The notes under the pieces: model-generated
Told to the model about the DNA's origin: nothing
Database searches by the model: none
What the model saw: only the letters and a program-made list of their open reading frames with translations
Made by a program: the position numbers and the translations under genes
Source: AG25 sp035518815
GTDB taxonomy: Bacteria > Gemmatimonadota > Gemmatimonadetes > Gemmatimonadales > GWC2-71-9
Direction of reading: 5' to 3'
NCBI GenBank assembly: GCA_035518815.1
Contig: DATIXG010000048.1
Coordinates: 1-64,000, forward strand
Length of the DNA: 64,000 bases
Shown: positions 1 through 9,256 of the stretch, in pieces
Position numbering within the stretch: position 1 is the stretch's first letter
Layout: every line of letters begins with the position of its first letter

Positions 1-1
1 C

Positions 2-1237
2 TTCCGGTTGCTGCCCAAGGAGAAAGCCGCGCGGGCGTTCGCGTACCTCCCCGCGTCGGAGCAGCGGCACCTGCTCGAAGCGCTGTCCAACGAGCAGGTC
101 TTGAGGCTCCTCGACGAGATGAGCCCGGACGACCGCGCGCACTTGCTCGACGAGATGCCCGCCGAAGTCACGCGGGAGCTCCTGCTCCAGCTCAATCCCC
201 AGGAGCTCCAGGCCACGCGCAAGCTGCTGGGTTACCCCGAGCATACCGCCGGCCGCTACATGACACCGGAGTACGCCTGGATTTATCCGAACATGACGGC
301 GGCGGTGGCGCTCGACAAGCTGCGCGAGAACGGCCGAGGGAAGGAAACGCTGAACTGGGTCTACGTCATCGAGCCCGGCGGCAAGCTGATCGAGGACGTG
401 CGCCTCGCCAACCTGGTCCTCGCACCCGCGGACATGAACGTGCTCGCGATCGACGACCCCGAGATCGTCTCGGTACGCGCCACAGACGACCGCGACACTA
501 TCCTGAAAGCGTTCGAGAAATACGACCGCACCGTGCTGCCCGTGACCGACGATCGCGGCTACATGCTCGGGATCATCACGGTGGACGACGTCCTCGACAT
601 CGCCGAGCAGCGCGCCACCGAGGACATCCAGAAGCTGGGCGGATCCGAAGTGCTCGGCGCGTCGTACACGGACGTGAGCTTCAGAACCATGCTCCAGAAG
701 CGCGCCGGCTGGCTCGCCGCCCTGTTCCTGGGCGAGATGTTGACGGCGACCGCCATGGGGTTCTTCGAAGCCGAGATCGCGCGCGCCGTGGTGCTGGCGC
801 TGTTTGTGCCGCTCATCATCAGCAGCGGCGGCAATTCCGGCTCGCAGGCGACGTCGCTCATCATCCGGGCGCTGGCGCTCCGCGAGCTCCGGCTGCGGGA
901 CTGGTGGAAGGTGTGCGGCCGCGAGATCGCCGCGGGCCTCGCCCTGGGGACGTTCCTCGGCGCGATCGGGTTCTTCCGCGTCGTCTTGTGGCAACACCTC
1001 CACTTCACGGACTACGGTCCCCACTACCTGCTGGTGGCGTTGACGGTGTGGGGAGCCCTGATCGGCGTCGTAGCCTTCGGAACGCTGGTGGGGAGCATGC
1101 TGCCGTTCGTGTTGCGGAAGCTCGGGTTCGATCCCGCCACGGCGTCGGCGCCCTTCGTCGCAACGCTGGTGGATGTCACAGGGTTGTGCATCTATTTCGG
1201 CGTCGCGCTCTTCATACTGAAGGGGACGCTGCTGTAA
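2..1237 (+). CDS. mgtE: Magnesium transporter MgtE (5' truncated)
   Basis: Inner-membrane Mg2+ channel/transporter. The reading frame is open from the window edge and begins inside the cytosolic helical N domain (FRLLPKEKAARAF), so the true start lies upstream and roughly 40 residues are missing compared with the usual ~450. Order seen: N-domain helices with DEM/LL repeats (about residues 1-75), a CBS-domain pair (about 80-205, with LGIITVDDVLDIAE), then five membrane helices with the SSGGNSGSQATSLIIRALAL segment typical of the MgtE pore. In this family the N and CBS domains sense intracellular Mg2+ and gate the pore. The gene ends convergently to the BON-domain gene. Confidence 0.95.
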   Translation, partial: FRLLPKEKAARAFAYLPASEQRHLLEALSNEQVLRLLDEMSPDDRAHLLDEMPAEVTRELLLQLNPQELQATRKLLGYPEHTAGRYMTPEYAWIYPNMTAAVALDKLRENGRGKETLNWVYVIEPGGKLIEDVRLANLVLAPADMNVLAIDDPEIVSVRATDDRDTILKAFEKYDRTVLPVTDDRGYMLGIITVDDVLDIAEQRATEDIQKLGGSEVLGASYTDVSFRTMLQKRAGWLAALFLGEMLTATAMGFFEAEIARAVVLALFVPLIISSGGNSGSQATSLIIRALALRELRLRDWWKVCGREIAAGLALGTFLGAIGFFRVVLWQHLHFTDYGPHYLLVALTVWGALIGVVAFGTLVGSMLPFVLRKLGFDPATASAPFVATLVDVTGLCIYFGVALFILKGTLL

Positions 1238-1241
1238 CAGC

Positions 1242-1267
1242 AGGTGTCAGGTGCCAGGTGTCAGGTC
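1242..1267 (+). repeat. Short tandem heptamer repeat (AGGTGTC type)
   Basis: AGGTGTC, AGGTGCC and AGGTGTC follow head to tail at 1242-1262, with a partial fourth unit (AGGT). The copy lies just after the mgtE stop. A related array in inverted orientation lies at 2036-2056, so the two arrays bracket the BON-domain gene. Confidence 0.75.
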
Positions 1268-1299
1268 ATCAAGGCGCGCGGGGCCGCCCGCGGGCCGGC

Positions 1300-2001
1300 C
1301 TAGCGAGCGACCTTCAGTTCGTCCCGCACCCAGACCACGCCCGGCGCACCGGCGGCCGCCGCGACGGCTTCGTCGCGCTCCGCCAGCGTGCGCACCCGGC
1401 CGCGCAGCGTTGCCGAGCCGCGGTGCATTTCGACCTCGATGTGATCGCGGCGGAGCACCGGGTTGCGCGCGAGCGACTCCTCGAGGCGTGCGCGCGCATC
1501 GCTCGGCGCGCTCGTGAGCTCGACCTTGATCAGGTTCGTGACCCCCTTCACGCCGGCGAGCCGCTGCACACCATCCTCGGCGGCGAGGCGTTCCGCGTAG
1601 CGGTCGACCACGCCTGACAGGGTCACCCACCCCGCCACGATCCCGATGGCGATCTTATCACCCGGGATCGTCACGTCCGAGTCGAGGACGCAGCTGGCCG
1701 CGTACGCCAGATCCTCGTCGCTGCGCTGCTGCGCGGCCGGCAACACGACAGCGAGATCGTTCCGCACTTCCACCACGCCGCGCACCCGACGCGCTGCCCG
1801 TCCGGCCGCGAGCTTCTCCGGGTAGCTCTTGACCGCGCCCGAAAGAATGACGGCCCGGTCCTGGACGTCGACATACACATCAGCGGTCTGGAGCACGCCC
1901 TCGCGTCTCAGCTCGTCGAAGACTTTGCGCTGCAGCTCGCTCCGCACGCCCGCGTTCTCATCTTCCGCGAGCCACATCTCGATACTCATGCCTCCACCCA
2001 T
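1300..2001 (-). CDS. Triple BON-domain protein
   Basis: A 233-residue protein made almost entirely of three BON repeats (about residues 20-85, 95-165 and 170-232). Each has the beta-turn signature in which a GxV strand follows a short helix, for example VILSGAVKS, VTLSGVVDR and ATLRGRVRT. BON domains bind lipid or other ligands and occur in envelope-stress proteins such as OsmY. There is no clear signal peptide, so the location is unknown. The ATG at 2001 is chosen because AAGGAGG sits five bases upstream; the ATG at 1989 has a poorer spacing. Exact role unknown. Confidence 0.8.
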   Translation of the reverse strand: MGGGMSIEMWLAEDENAGVRSELQRKVFDELRREGVLQTADVYVDVQDRAVILSGAVKSYPEKLAAGRAARRVRGVVEVRNDLAVVLPAAQQRSDEDLAYAASCVLDSDVTIPGDKIAIGIVAGWVTLSGVVDRYAERLAAEDGVQRLAGVKGVTNLIKVELTSAPSDARARLEESLARNPVLRRDHIEVEMHRGSATLRGRVRTLAERDEAVAAAAGAPGVVWVRDELKVAR

Positions 2002-2035
2002 ACGTCCCTCCTTCTCTCTCTTGATCCCTGACCGT

Positions 2036-2056
2036 GACACCTGACACCCAGCACCT
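2036..2056 (-). repeat. Short tandem heptamer repeat, inverted relative to the 1242 copy
   Basis: Read on the minus strand the units are AGGTGCT, GGGTGTC and AGGTGTC, the same heptamer family as at 1242-1267 but in opposite orientation. It lies between the BON gene start and the stop of the efflux outer-membrane gene. Confidence 0.7.
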
Positions 2057-2065
2057 AGCCCCTGC

Positions 2066-3499
2066 TTATCTCCCACCCACCGCCCGGTACAACGCCGCGT
2101 ACGCGGTCGCCGCATCGACACGACCCTGTGCCAGCCGATCCTGCGCGAAGAGCAGCGTCCGCTCCGCGTCCAGCACCTGCAACAGGTCAGTCATCCCTTC
2201 ACGGAACCGCAGCCTCGCCAGCTGAGCCGCGCGCTCGCTTGCAGCGCTCGCCTCCTCGAGCAGCGCGAGCCCCTGGCGTGCAGTGCGATAACGCACGAGC
2301 GTCGTCTCCAGTTCCTCCATCGCCGACAACACGGCGTGCTGATAGCGCGCGCGCGCGTCGTCCTCTCGCGCCTGCGCCGCGCTCACCTCAGCTTTGACGC
2401 GCCCCAGGTCGAGAATGGGCCACGACAGCACCGGTCCGACGGAGTAACGACCCATGTCCAGAGTCCCGAGGCCATTGAACTGCGGCGCGGAATACCCCGC
2501 CGTGCCACCGATGCTGAGCCGCGGCAGGTAGTTGGCCTTCGCCGCCCCGACAAACGCGCCCTGCGCCGCCGCGTAGCGCTCGGCCGAGGCGACATCGGGG
2601 CGGAAGCGAACCACCGTCTCCGGCGCATCGATCATGGTCACATCCGGCAGAGGCGGCAGCGGTCCGGGGTCATCGAGCTCCCGAGCGACCTCGGTAGGCG
2701 AGCGGCCCACCAGCGTGCCGATGCGGTACTGCGCCGCCGCCACGTCGGCCTCGCGCGCCGGAATGATGGCGAGCGTCGAGCTGAGCTGAGCCTGTGCGCG
2801 CTCGGTGTCGAATGGGCTGCCGCGTCCCGCCGCAAGACGCTCGCGCGTGATCGCGACGGTGCGCTCCTGATTCTCGGCCGAGTGCCGCGCAACCTCGAGC
2901 TGCTGCTGCGCGCCGCGCAGCTCGAAGTAGGCGCGCGCCACTTCCGCCGTAAACGCCACCTGCACGCTGCGCAGGTCTTCCTCCGAGGCGCCGACCAATG
3001 CGCCCTGCCCCTGGACGTTGTGGCGGATGCGTCCAAAGACATCCAGATCCCAGGAGGCGGCAACGCCCGCTTCCCAGACGCTCTGGTCAGGGAGCACGCC
3101 CGAGACGCCGGGGAAGCTGGCCGCCGCGTAACGCTGGCGCGTGTACGCGCCAGCGACGGTCGCCGATGGTGCGAGGTCGAGCGCGGCGCGCAGCCGGTCG
3201 GCACCGGCGGCATTCACGCGGGCTCGCGCGGCCGCGACGTCGAGATTCGACCGCAGCACTTCGTCGATCAGTCGCGTGAGCGTGGTGTCGCCCAGGCGCC
3301 GCCAATAGTCCGGCGAGACGTCCGCCGCGACTGCTGGCGCGGCGCGCGTGGCCGCGGTCTCGGGCGCGACATAGTGCGTCTGCTGGCTGTCGGTCAACGC
3401 ACGATACGACGCGGGGAGCGGGACGCCGGCCGACTTGTAGTCCGGGGACGAGGCGCACCCGTACAGCGCGAGGAACGCCATGAGCAACGCGCTACGCAT
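2066..3499 (-). CDS. RND efflux outer-membrane lipoprotein (NodT/OprM family)
   Basis: TolC-like outer-membrane exit duct of a tripartite efflux pump, 477 residues as usual for the family. The N-terminus MRSALLMAFLALYGCASSPDY carries a lipobox (LYGC), so it should be processed and lipid-anchored. Two repeats of the outer-membrane efflux domain follow, with long amphipathic helices rich in A, R, E and Q (for example AQAREDDARARYQHAVLS). It is the last gene of the operon; its start overlaps the end of the pump gene by 8 bases, which suggests translational coupling. Substrate unknown. Confidence 0.93.
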   Translation of the reverse strand: MRSALLMAFLALYGCASSPDYKSAGVPLPASYRALTDSQQTHYVAPETAATRAAPAVAADVSPDYWRRLGDTTLTRLIDEVLRSNLDVAAARARVNAAGADRLRAALDLAPSATVAGAYTRQRYAAASFPGVSGVLPDQSVWEAGVAASWDLDVFGRIRHNVQGQGALVGASEEDLRSVQVAFTAEVARAYFELRGAQQQLEVARHSAENQERTVAITRERLAAGRGSPFDTERAQAQLSSTLAIIPAREADVAAAQYRIGTLVGRSPTEVARELDDPGPLPPLPDVTMIDAPETVVRFRPDVASAERYAAAQGAFVGAAKANYLPRLSIGGTAGYSAPQFNGLGTLDMGRYSVGPVLSWPILDLGRVKAEVSAAQAREDDARARYQHAVLSAMEELETTLVRYRTARQGLALLEEASAASERAAQLARLRFREGMTDLLQVLDAERTLLFAQDRLAQGRVDAATAYAALYRAVGGR

Positions 3500-6400
3500 G
3501 TGCCACCTCCTGTGTCAGGGCCGGTTGGAGCGTGAGACCGTCAAAGTCCTCTTCGGCTTCAGGACGGTGCTCAGCCGCGATCAGCGAGTAGAACACCGGC
3601 ACCACGAACAGTGTGAACAAGGTGCCCACCGTCATCCCCGCCACGAGCACGGTGCCGATGCTGTTGCGCGCGGCCGATCCGGGTCCTGTCGCGAAGACCA
3701 GAGGCAGGTGGCCGAACACCGTTGCGGCGGACGTCATGAGGACAGGCCGGAGCCGCGTGAGCGAGGCTTCGCGCAACGCGGCGAGCTTGGCGACGCCCTG
3801 CGACTGCAGCGTGTTCGCGAACTGCACGATCAGGATGCCGTTCTTCGCGATCAGGCCCACCAGCGTGATCAGCCCGACCTGGGAGTAGATGTTGATCGTG
3901 GTGAGGTTCAAGAAGCTGAACACCAGCGCCCCGGAGATCGCCAGCGGTACCGACCCCACGAGCACGATCAACGGATCGCGGAAGCTCTTGAACTGCGCCG
4001 CGAGCACGAGGTAGATGAGGATCACGGCAAAGGCGAGGGTCAACGTGAGCGCCCCCCCCTCGAGCCGGATCTGGCGCGACTCGCCCGCATAGTCGATCCC
4101 GACGGAGGGACCGGCGGCACTCGCCGCCGCGGTCTCGAGCACGCGCAGGCCTTCCTCCTTGGTGACGCCCGGCTTCACGCCGCCGAAGATCCGGACGGCG
4201 TTGCGCTGCTGAAACCGGTTCAGGGTCCGCGGCGCGGTGGTGAACTCGATGTGCGTGAACGTCGAGACCGGGACGAGTTTCCCGCTCGGGGTCTTGATCT
4301 TGAGATCGAGCAACGGCCCCACGGTCGCACGGCGATCGTCACCGATCTGCGGAATGACTTTGTAACTGCGATCGAAATAGTTGAACCGGTTGACGTATCC
4401 GCCACCGAGCAGCGTGCCCAACTCGCGGCCCACGCTCGCCAGGTCGAGGCCGAGGTCGGCGACCTGATCGCGGTCGATTACGACGCGCGCCTCGGGCAAA
4501 TCGATCTTCAGGTCGGAGTCGACGTACAGGAACTTGCCGCTCTGCCACCCGGCGCCCAGGACCGTGCCGACCGTCTGCAGCATCTGCTCGGGCGGCGCGT
4601 CGCTCGCCAGCAGCATCTCGACGTCGTACTGGCCGGGGGAGGGGAGCGGCGGGTCGAGCCGCGGGAAGACCTGCAGCCCCGGGATCTGGGACACGGCGTA
4701 GTACACCTGACCGTACATCTGCTCGGTGGTCCGGCGGCGCTCCTTCCAGTTCTTGGCGACCATTCCGCCGAAGCCGCCCCAGGAGGCCGTGAGTGACCAC
4801 ATGAACCGGGCCTCGGGGAACGACGTGATCGCGCGCACGACCTGGAGCGACGCCTTGTTCGTCGCGTCGAGCGATGCATCGGGCGCGGCCTGCATGAAGA
4901 GGCTGATGTGGCTCTGGTCCTCGACCGGCGCCAGCTCACGGCGCGAGTACTGGTAGAGGGGCCACGCCGCCAGCATGACGAGGACGGCAGCCGCGACGAT
5001 TGCCCAGCGCATCTGCAACGCGCCATCGAGCAGCCGTTCATACCGGCGGCGGACCGCCTCGAAGCCCGCATGTACCAGCTTGGTGAGCCTCCCCTCCCGG
5101 CCCGCCTCGTGCACGAAGCGCGAGCTCATCACCGGCGACAGCGTGACGGCGACGAAGCCCGAGACCACCACGGCGGCGGCGAGGGTGATCGCGAATTCGA
5201 GGAACAGCGAGCCCGTGAGCCCGCCCTGGAACCCGATCGGCGTGTACACCGCAGCGAGCGTGATCGTCATCGCGATGATGGGACCGACCAGCTCGCGGGC
5301 GCCGATGATCGCCGCCTGGATGCGGGTCTTCCCCTCGCGGACGTGGCGCTCGACGTTCTCGACCACCACGATCGCGTCGTCCACGACCAGTCCCACCGAC
5401 AGCACGATCGCGAGGATCGTGAGCAGGTTGAGGCTGAACCCGAAGGCGTACATCACGACCGCCGCGCCGACGAGCGACACCGGCATCGCCACGAGCGGGA
5501 CGAGCGCGGTGCGGATCGATCCCATGAAGAGGAAGACGACGAGGGCGACAATAAGGATGGTCTCCATCAACGTCTTCGAGATCTCGTGCAGCGCGTCCAC
5601 CATGAAGACGGTCCCGTCGTACGCGAGCTGCATATCGATGTCGGACGGCAGCGTGGGCTTGATCCGGGCCATCTCCGCATGGAGCAGGTTGGCGACCTCG
5701 ATCTCGTTCGAACCCACGAGCGGCCACACGCCGAGGTAGACGGCCTCTTTGTCGTTGAACTTCGTAATGAAGTAGGCCTCCTCCGCGCCCAGCTCCACCC
5801 GCGCCACGTCCGAGAGGCGCACGATCGCGCCGTTGCGCTCGGCCACGACCAGGTTCTTGAACTCCTCGGCGGTGCGCAGGTCGGTGTTGGCGAGCAGGTT
5901 CACCTGCACCAGGTCGCCCTTGGTCTGGCCGACGGCCGCGAGGTAGTTGTTGCGCTGCAGCGCGGCATGCACGTCGCCGGGGGCGAGGTTCAGCGCGGCC
6001 AACCGGTCGGGGTCGATCCAGATCCGCATGGCGATCGGACGGCCGCCCACCACGTCCACCCGCTGCACGCCCGCGAGCGTCGAGAGCTGCGGCTGCATGT
6101 TGCGGGTGAGCCAGTCGGTGAGCGCCGGGATGTCCCGCGCGGAGGAGGTGAAGCTCAGGTAGAACGACGCATACGGCCGGTCGGCGCGCTGCACCTCGAC
6201 GGCGGGCGGCTCCGCCTCGGCCGGCAGCTCGGAGCGGACCTGCTGGAGGCGAGCCGTGACCTCCGCCAGCGCCGCGGTGCTGTTGTGATTGAGCTTCAGG
6301 TGGATCGTAACGGTGCTGATCCCCGCGCGGCTCGTCGACTCGACGTAGTCCACGCCGCTGATGGCGGACACCGCATGCTCGATCGGCGTCGTCAGAAAGC

Positions 6401-6584
6401 CGCGCACGGTCTCGGCACTCGCGCCGTAGTACTGCGTCGTGATCACGACCGAGGAGCTTTCGATCTTGGGATACTGCTGCACCGGCAGCATGGTGAGCGC
6501 CCGCCAGCCGACGAGGATGATGACGAGGTTCACCACCGCCGCGAGGACGGGGTGCCGGATGAACGTATCGGTGAATGAGCGCAT
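3492..6584 (-). CDS. RND (HAE1) multidrug efflux permease
   Basis: Inner-membrane proton-driven pump of 1030 residues, the full family length. Visible are TM1 (VNLVIILVGWRAL), the porter domain, and the TM4 proton-relay aspartate pair in GLVVDDAIVVVENVERH. The partner lysine of the second half is in GLIAKNGILIVQFAN. The second half repeats the layout of the first, as in AcrB. It most resembles the MexB/MexI/MdtB type that exports drugs and small hydrophobic molecules rather than metal pumps (CusA type). It lies 14 bases after the adaptor gene and overlaps the outer-membrane gene. Confidence 0.96.
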   Translation of the reverse strand: MRSFTDTFIRHPVLAAVVNLVIILVGWRALTMLPVQQYPKIESSSVVITTQYYGASAETVRGFLTTPIEHAVSAISGVDYVESTSRAGISTVTIHLKLNHNSTAALAEVTARLQQVRSELPAEAEPPAVEVQRADRPYASFYLSFTSSARDIPALTDWLTRNMQPQLSTLAGVQRVDVVGGRPIAMRIWIDPDRLAALNLAPGDVHAALQRNNYLAAVGQTKGDLVQVNLLANTDLRTAEEFKNLVVAERNGAIVRLSDVARVELGAEEAYFITKFNDKEAVYLGVWPLVGSNEIEVANLLHAEMARIKPTLPSDIDMQLAYDGTVFMVDALHEISKTLMETILIVALVVFLFMGSIRTALVPLVAMPVSLVGAAVVMYAFGFSLNLLTILAIVLSVGLVVDDAIVVVENVERHVREGKTRIQAAIIGARELVGPIIAMTITLAAVYTPIGFQGGLTGSLFLEFAITLAAAVVVSGFVAVTLSPVMSSRFVHEAGREGRLTKLVHAGFEAVRRRYERLLDGALQMRWAIVAAAVLVMLAAWPLYQYSRRELAPVEDQSHISLFMQAAPDASLDATNKASLQVVRAITSFPEARFMWSLTASWGGFGGMVAKNWKERRRTTEQMYGQVYYAVSQIPGLQVFPRLDPPLPSPGQYDVEMLLASDAPPEQMLQTVGTVLGAGWQSGKFLYVDSDLKIDLPEARVVIDRDQVADLGLDLASVGRELGTLLGGGYVNRFNYFDRSYKVIPQIGDDRRATVGPLLDLKIKTPSGKLVPVSTFTHIEFTTAPRTLNRFQQRNAVRIFGGVKPGVTKEEGLRVLETAAASAAGPSVGIDYAGESRQIRLEGGALTLTLAFAVILIYLVLAAQFKSFRDPLIVLVGSVPLAISGALVFSFLNLTTINIYSQVGLITLVGLIAKNGILIVQFANTLQSQGVAKLAALREASLTRLRPVLMTSAATVFGHLPLVFATGPGSAARNSIGTVLVAGMTVGTLFTLFVVPVFYSLIAAEHRPEAEEDFDGLTLQPALTQEVAHA

Positions 6585-6598
6585 GACGGCGTTCCTCG

Positions 6599-7702
6599 TT
6601 AGCGGGGTGAGTCGCTCGCGACCAGCACAGCCTCGCGAAGCTTGAATGAACCGGACGTCGCGACCTTCTGGCCGGCGGTCAGGCCCTGCAGGATGAGGAC
6701 CTCATCATCGACCACCGGCCCGCTCAGCACGGGCTGCGCGTGCGCGCGGTCCTTGCCCGCCGAATCGGGCGCGATCACGAAGACCTGATCCCCGCCTGGT
6801 CCCTTGCGGAGCGCGCTCACGGGGATCGAGATGGCGGTCGCCGTGGGGCCCGTAGGCACCTCGACCCGGACCGACGCGCCCGGCGCCGGGGCGTGGTCGG
6901 TGATCCGCGCCCGCACCAGCGCGTTGCGCGTGGTGGGATCGACCCGTGCGTCGACCGCGACGATGCGGGCCGCGAGGGGTTGCGGATCGGCGGCCGTGAA
7001 CACGGCGATCGGCTCGCCGCGGCGCAGGCCGGCCGCGACCGCCTGCGCCACCGTGAAGTCCACGTTGGCCGCAACGTCGACCCCCTGGAGCGTGGTCAGC
7101 TCCGTACCCTCGTTCAGGTACTGGCCGATATGCACGTCCGAGAGGCCGACCCGGGCGCGGAACGGCGCGCGGATCGTCTTGCGCTCGATGATGGCGCGGG
7201 TGCGCGCGATCTGCGCCTGCGCGATGTCGCGCGCCGCGCGTGCCTGGTCGACCTCCTCCTGCGACGTCGCTTGCGCCTCTTGCAATCGCTCGAGCCGCGC
7301 GAGTGTCGTCTGCGCGAGATCGGCCTGCGCGGTCTGGGCGGCCAGGTCCGCCTGCTCGACCGAGACGTCCAGGCCGACGAGCACGGTGCCGGCGTCCACA
7401 ACTTGCCCGGGGACGAGCTTCACCTCGCGGACGGTGCCCGCGAGCTCATTCCGCAGGGTGATCGAGTTGAGGGCCAGGACCGTCCCGACCGACGTCGTGG
7501 TCGGGCGATACTCGCGCTCCTTGGCGACCGCGATGCTCACGGCCTCGACCGGCTCCGGCTGGTGTGCCGCCGCGGCGTCGGCGCTCTTCATCGAGGCCCG
7601 TTTCCAGGCCACCAGGCCGCCGCCCGTGAAAAGCAGGGTTGCGAGCAGCACGGCCGATCCGGCCCAGCCGCGATGGTTCGAGAAGAAGAAGGGACTGCTC
7701 AT
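6599..7702 (-). CDS. RND efflux periplasmic adaptor (membrane fusion protein)
   Basis: Adaptor linking pump and outer-membrane duct, 367 residues. A hydrophobic N-terminal segment (SAVLLATLLFTGGGLVAW, about residues 16-33) anchors it or acts as signal. The biotinyl-lipoyl half-motifs (ELAGTVREVKLVPGQVVDAG and TIRAPFRARVGL) flank an alpha-hairpin rich in A, Q, D and R, followed by beta-barrel and membrane-proximal domains. The start at 7702 has AAGGAG eight bases upstream. It is the first gene of the efflux operon; a palindrome 97 bases upstream is shared with the adjacent ArsR-type gene, so repression by that regulator is likely. Confidence 0.94.
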   Translation of the reverse strand: MSSPFFFSNHRGWAGSAVLLATLLFTGGGLVAWKRASMKSADAAAAHQPEPVEAVSIAVAKEREYRPTTTSVGTVLALNSITLRNELAGTVREVKLVPGQVVDAGTVLVGLDVSVEQADLAAQTAQADLAQTTLARLERLQEAQATSQEEVDQARAARDIAQAQIARTRAIIERKTIRAPFRARVGLSDVHIGQYLNEGTELTTLQGVDVAANVDFTVAQAVAAGLRRGEPIAVFTAADPQPLAARIVAVDARVDPTTRNALVRARITDHAPAPGASVRVEVPTGPTATAISIPVSALRKGPGGDQVFVIAPDSAGKDRAHAQPVLSGPVVDDEVLILQGLTAGQKVATSGSFKLREAVLVASDSPR

Positions 7703-7798
7703 GAGCGGCTCTCCTTGGCTCTCTAGGTTGCGCGTGAGTCTGGTGCTACTCGTCGAACGGCAGAGTGTGAAATCGACAACGGTTCGGCTTGTGCGACG

Positions 7799-7816
7799 GT
7801 TTGATGACAGTCAAAC
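7799..7816 (-). promoter_or_regulatory. Likely ArsR-family operator of the efflux operon
   Basis: GTTTGA-N6-TCAAAC, a perfect 6+6 inverted repeat, lies upstream of the adaptor gene. On the minus strand it contains TTGACT, so it may cover the -35 region. A near-identical site occurs at 8177-8194. Confidence 0.7.
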
Positions 7817-7842
7817 GGTGGGAACAAAAAAGAAGTTTCCGC

Positions 7843-8175
7843 CTAAGCGACGTCTGCCCCGGTGCCCCCGGCAGCGCCCAGCCGGCGCATGAGCTCATTG
7901 CTGTACGCCGCGATAGTGTCGCGACAGACTTCGTACAGCTTGTACTGGCCGTCCCGCCGAGCCCGAATCAGGCCCGCACGTAGTAACTCCTTCATGTGAT
8001 GTGAGATAGTGCCTTTGGAGACGGGAAACTGCTCACACAGCCGGGAGCAGGGAAACTCCTCCGCACTGCCGATCGCCTCGAGCAGTGCGACGCGCCTGGG
8101 GTCGGAAAGCGCCTTCGCGACCAGCTCGAACTGCCTGGTGGGCAGCGGTGCGGGAGAGGGAGGACTGTTTGACAC
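7843..8175 (-). CDS. ArsR-family winged-helix repressor
   Basis: A 110-residue DNA-binding regulator. ALSDPRRVALLEAIG is the first helix of the ArsR fold, VSKGTISHHMKELLRAGLI the recognition helix, and RRDGQYKLYEV the wing. The GTG at 8175 is preferred over the TTG at 8277: it gives the usual ArsR length and leaves the 8177-8194 palindrome just outside the gene. There is no good ribosome-binding site, so the message may be leaderless. Two cysteines in EFPCSRLCEQF sit near where metal-sensing ArsR proteins have ELCVCDL; a metal or thiol ligand is possible but unproven. Confidence 0.85.
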   Translation of the reverse strand: MSNSPPSPAPLPTRQFELVAKALSDPRRVALLEAIGSAEEFPCSRLCEQFPVSKGTISHHMKELLRAGLIRARRDGQYKLYEVCRDTIAAYSNELMRRLGAAGGTGADVA

Positions 8176-8176
8176 A

Positions 8177-8194
8177 GTTTGATGATTGTCGAAC
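8177..8194 (-). promoter_or_regulatory. Likely ArsR-family autoregulatory operator
   Basis: GTTTGA-N6-TCGAAC directly abuts the proposed GTG start of the regulator and differs from the efflux-operon site by one base in the outer arms. Another TTTGAC half-site is adjacent (8168-8173). It suggests autorepression. Confidence 0.65.
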
Positions 8195-8341
8195 CGCTTG
8201 CGTTTGTCAATAGGTGGGGTTGGGCGATCCAGGGTGCCTGGTGGAGAAGCGCTCAAGAGTCTCTGAGTCTCCCCCAAACGGCGGATGCCGTCGCTCGAGC
8301 CGTCGTCCTAACGTTTGTCATCCTGCCTCCGTGGAGTCTCG

Positions 8342-9256
8342 ATGGTCTCGACGTTGCAAGCCTTCTCCGACGATCTCGCTGGCGCGGTTGCCAGCGTCGG
8401 GCGTCACGTGGTCGCGATCGCGGCACGGCGCCGCATCCCCTCGAGCGGCGTCGTGTGGCGCGACGGCGTGGTCGTGACTGCGCAACACACGATCCAGCGC
8501 GAGGAGGACATCGTGGTCACGCTGGCCGACGGCACCGAGTCGGCGGCTACGCTGGTGGGTCGGGACGAAGGGACCGACATAGCCGTGCTGCGCCTCGCCG
8601 GCCCCACGGGTGGAGCGGTCGAAGTCGCACCACCGGACGCGATCCGCCTGGGCGGTCTCGTGCTCGCCCTCGGCCGGCCCGGGCGCCAGCTCACGGCGGC
8701 GCTCGGGGTCGTGAGCGCGGTCGGCGACGCTTGGCGCACGTGGCATGGCGGCCAACTCGATCGCCGCATCCGCCTTGACATCAGTATCTACGACGGGTTT
8801 TCGGGCGGGCCACTCGTCGACGGCGCGGGTCGGGTGCTCGGGATCAACACGTCGACACTGCTGCGTGGCGCGCCGACGACGGTACCCGGCTCGACCGTCG
8901 ATCGGGTCGCCACCCAGCTCCTGGAACACGGCCACGTGCCCACCGGTTACCTCGGCGTGGCGATGCACCCCGTTCCCCTCCCCGAGCAATTGGCGCGCGC
9001 CCTCAACCTCACCGCCCGGACCGGCCTGATGATCGCCGGTCTCGAGCCCCAAGGGCCGGCCGACGCGGCTGGTCTGCTGCTCGGCGACGTGATCACGGGT
9101 ATGGACGGCCAACCGGTGTCTGATCCAGCCGAGGTTGTCGCTTTCCTCGACGCGACGCGCATCGGTCGACCGGTTCGGCTCCAGCTGGTCCGCGCGGGCG
9201 GAGCGGTCGCCATCACGGTCACCGTGGGCAACCGCCCCACGACGGAGCGCAAATGA
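8342..9256 (+). CDS. Trypsin-like serine protease with C-terminal PDZ (HtrA/S1C type), no signal peptide
   Basis: A 304-residue HtrA-like protein. The catalytic triad is visible: H49 (VVTAQHTI), D79 (GTDIAVL) and S154 (GFSGGPL). A PDZ domain follows (about residues 205-300, with GPADAAGLLLGDVITGMDGQPV). Unlike DegP/DegS it has no signal peptide or anchor, so a cytosolic location is likely. The ATG at 8342 has GGAG six bases upstream; an in-frame TTG at 8315 is less convincing. Its stop overlaps the next protease start in ATGA. The TAQH motif replaces the usual TNAH, but the histidine is kept. Confidence 0.85.
   Translation: MVSTLQAFSDDLAGAVASVGRHVVAIAARRRIPSSGVVWRDGVVVTAQHTIQREEDIVVTLADGTESAATLVGRDEGTDIAVLRLAGPTGGAVEVAPPDAIRLGGLVLALGRPGRQLTAALGVVSAVGDAWRTWHGGQLDRRIRLDISIYDGFSGGPLVDGAGRVLGINTSTLLRGAPTTVPGSTVDRVATQLLEHGHVPTGYLGVAMHPVPLPEQLARALNLTARTGLMIAGLEPQGPADAAGLLLGDVITGMDGQPVSDPAEVVAFLDATRIGRPVRLQLVRAGGAVAITVTVGNRPTTERK

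Noticed and set aside
904..1617. Long frames opposite or within mgtE and many other genes
   Set aside because: GC-rich DNA yields long shadow frames rich in R, A, P and H. None has domain motifs, and they overlap well-supported genes.
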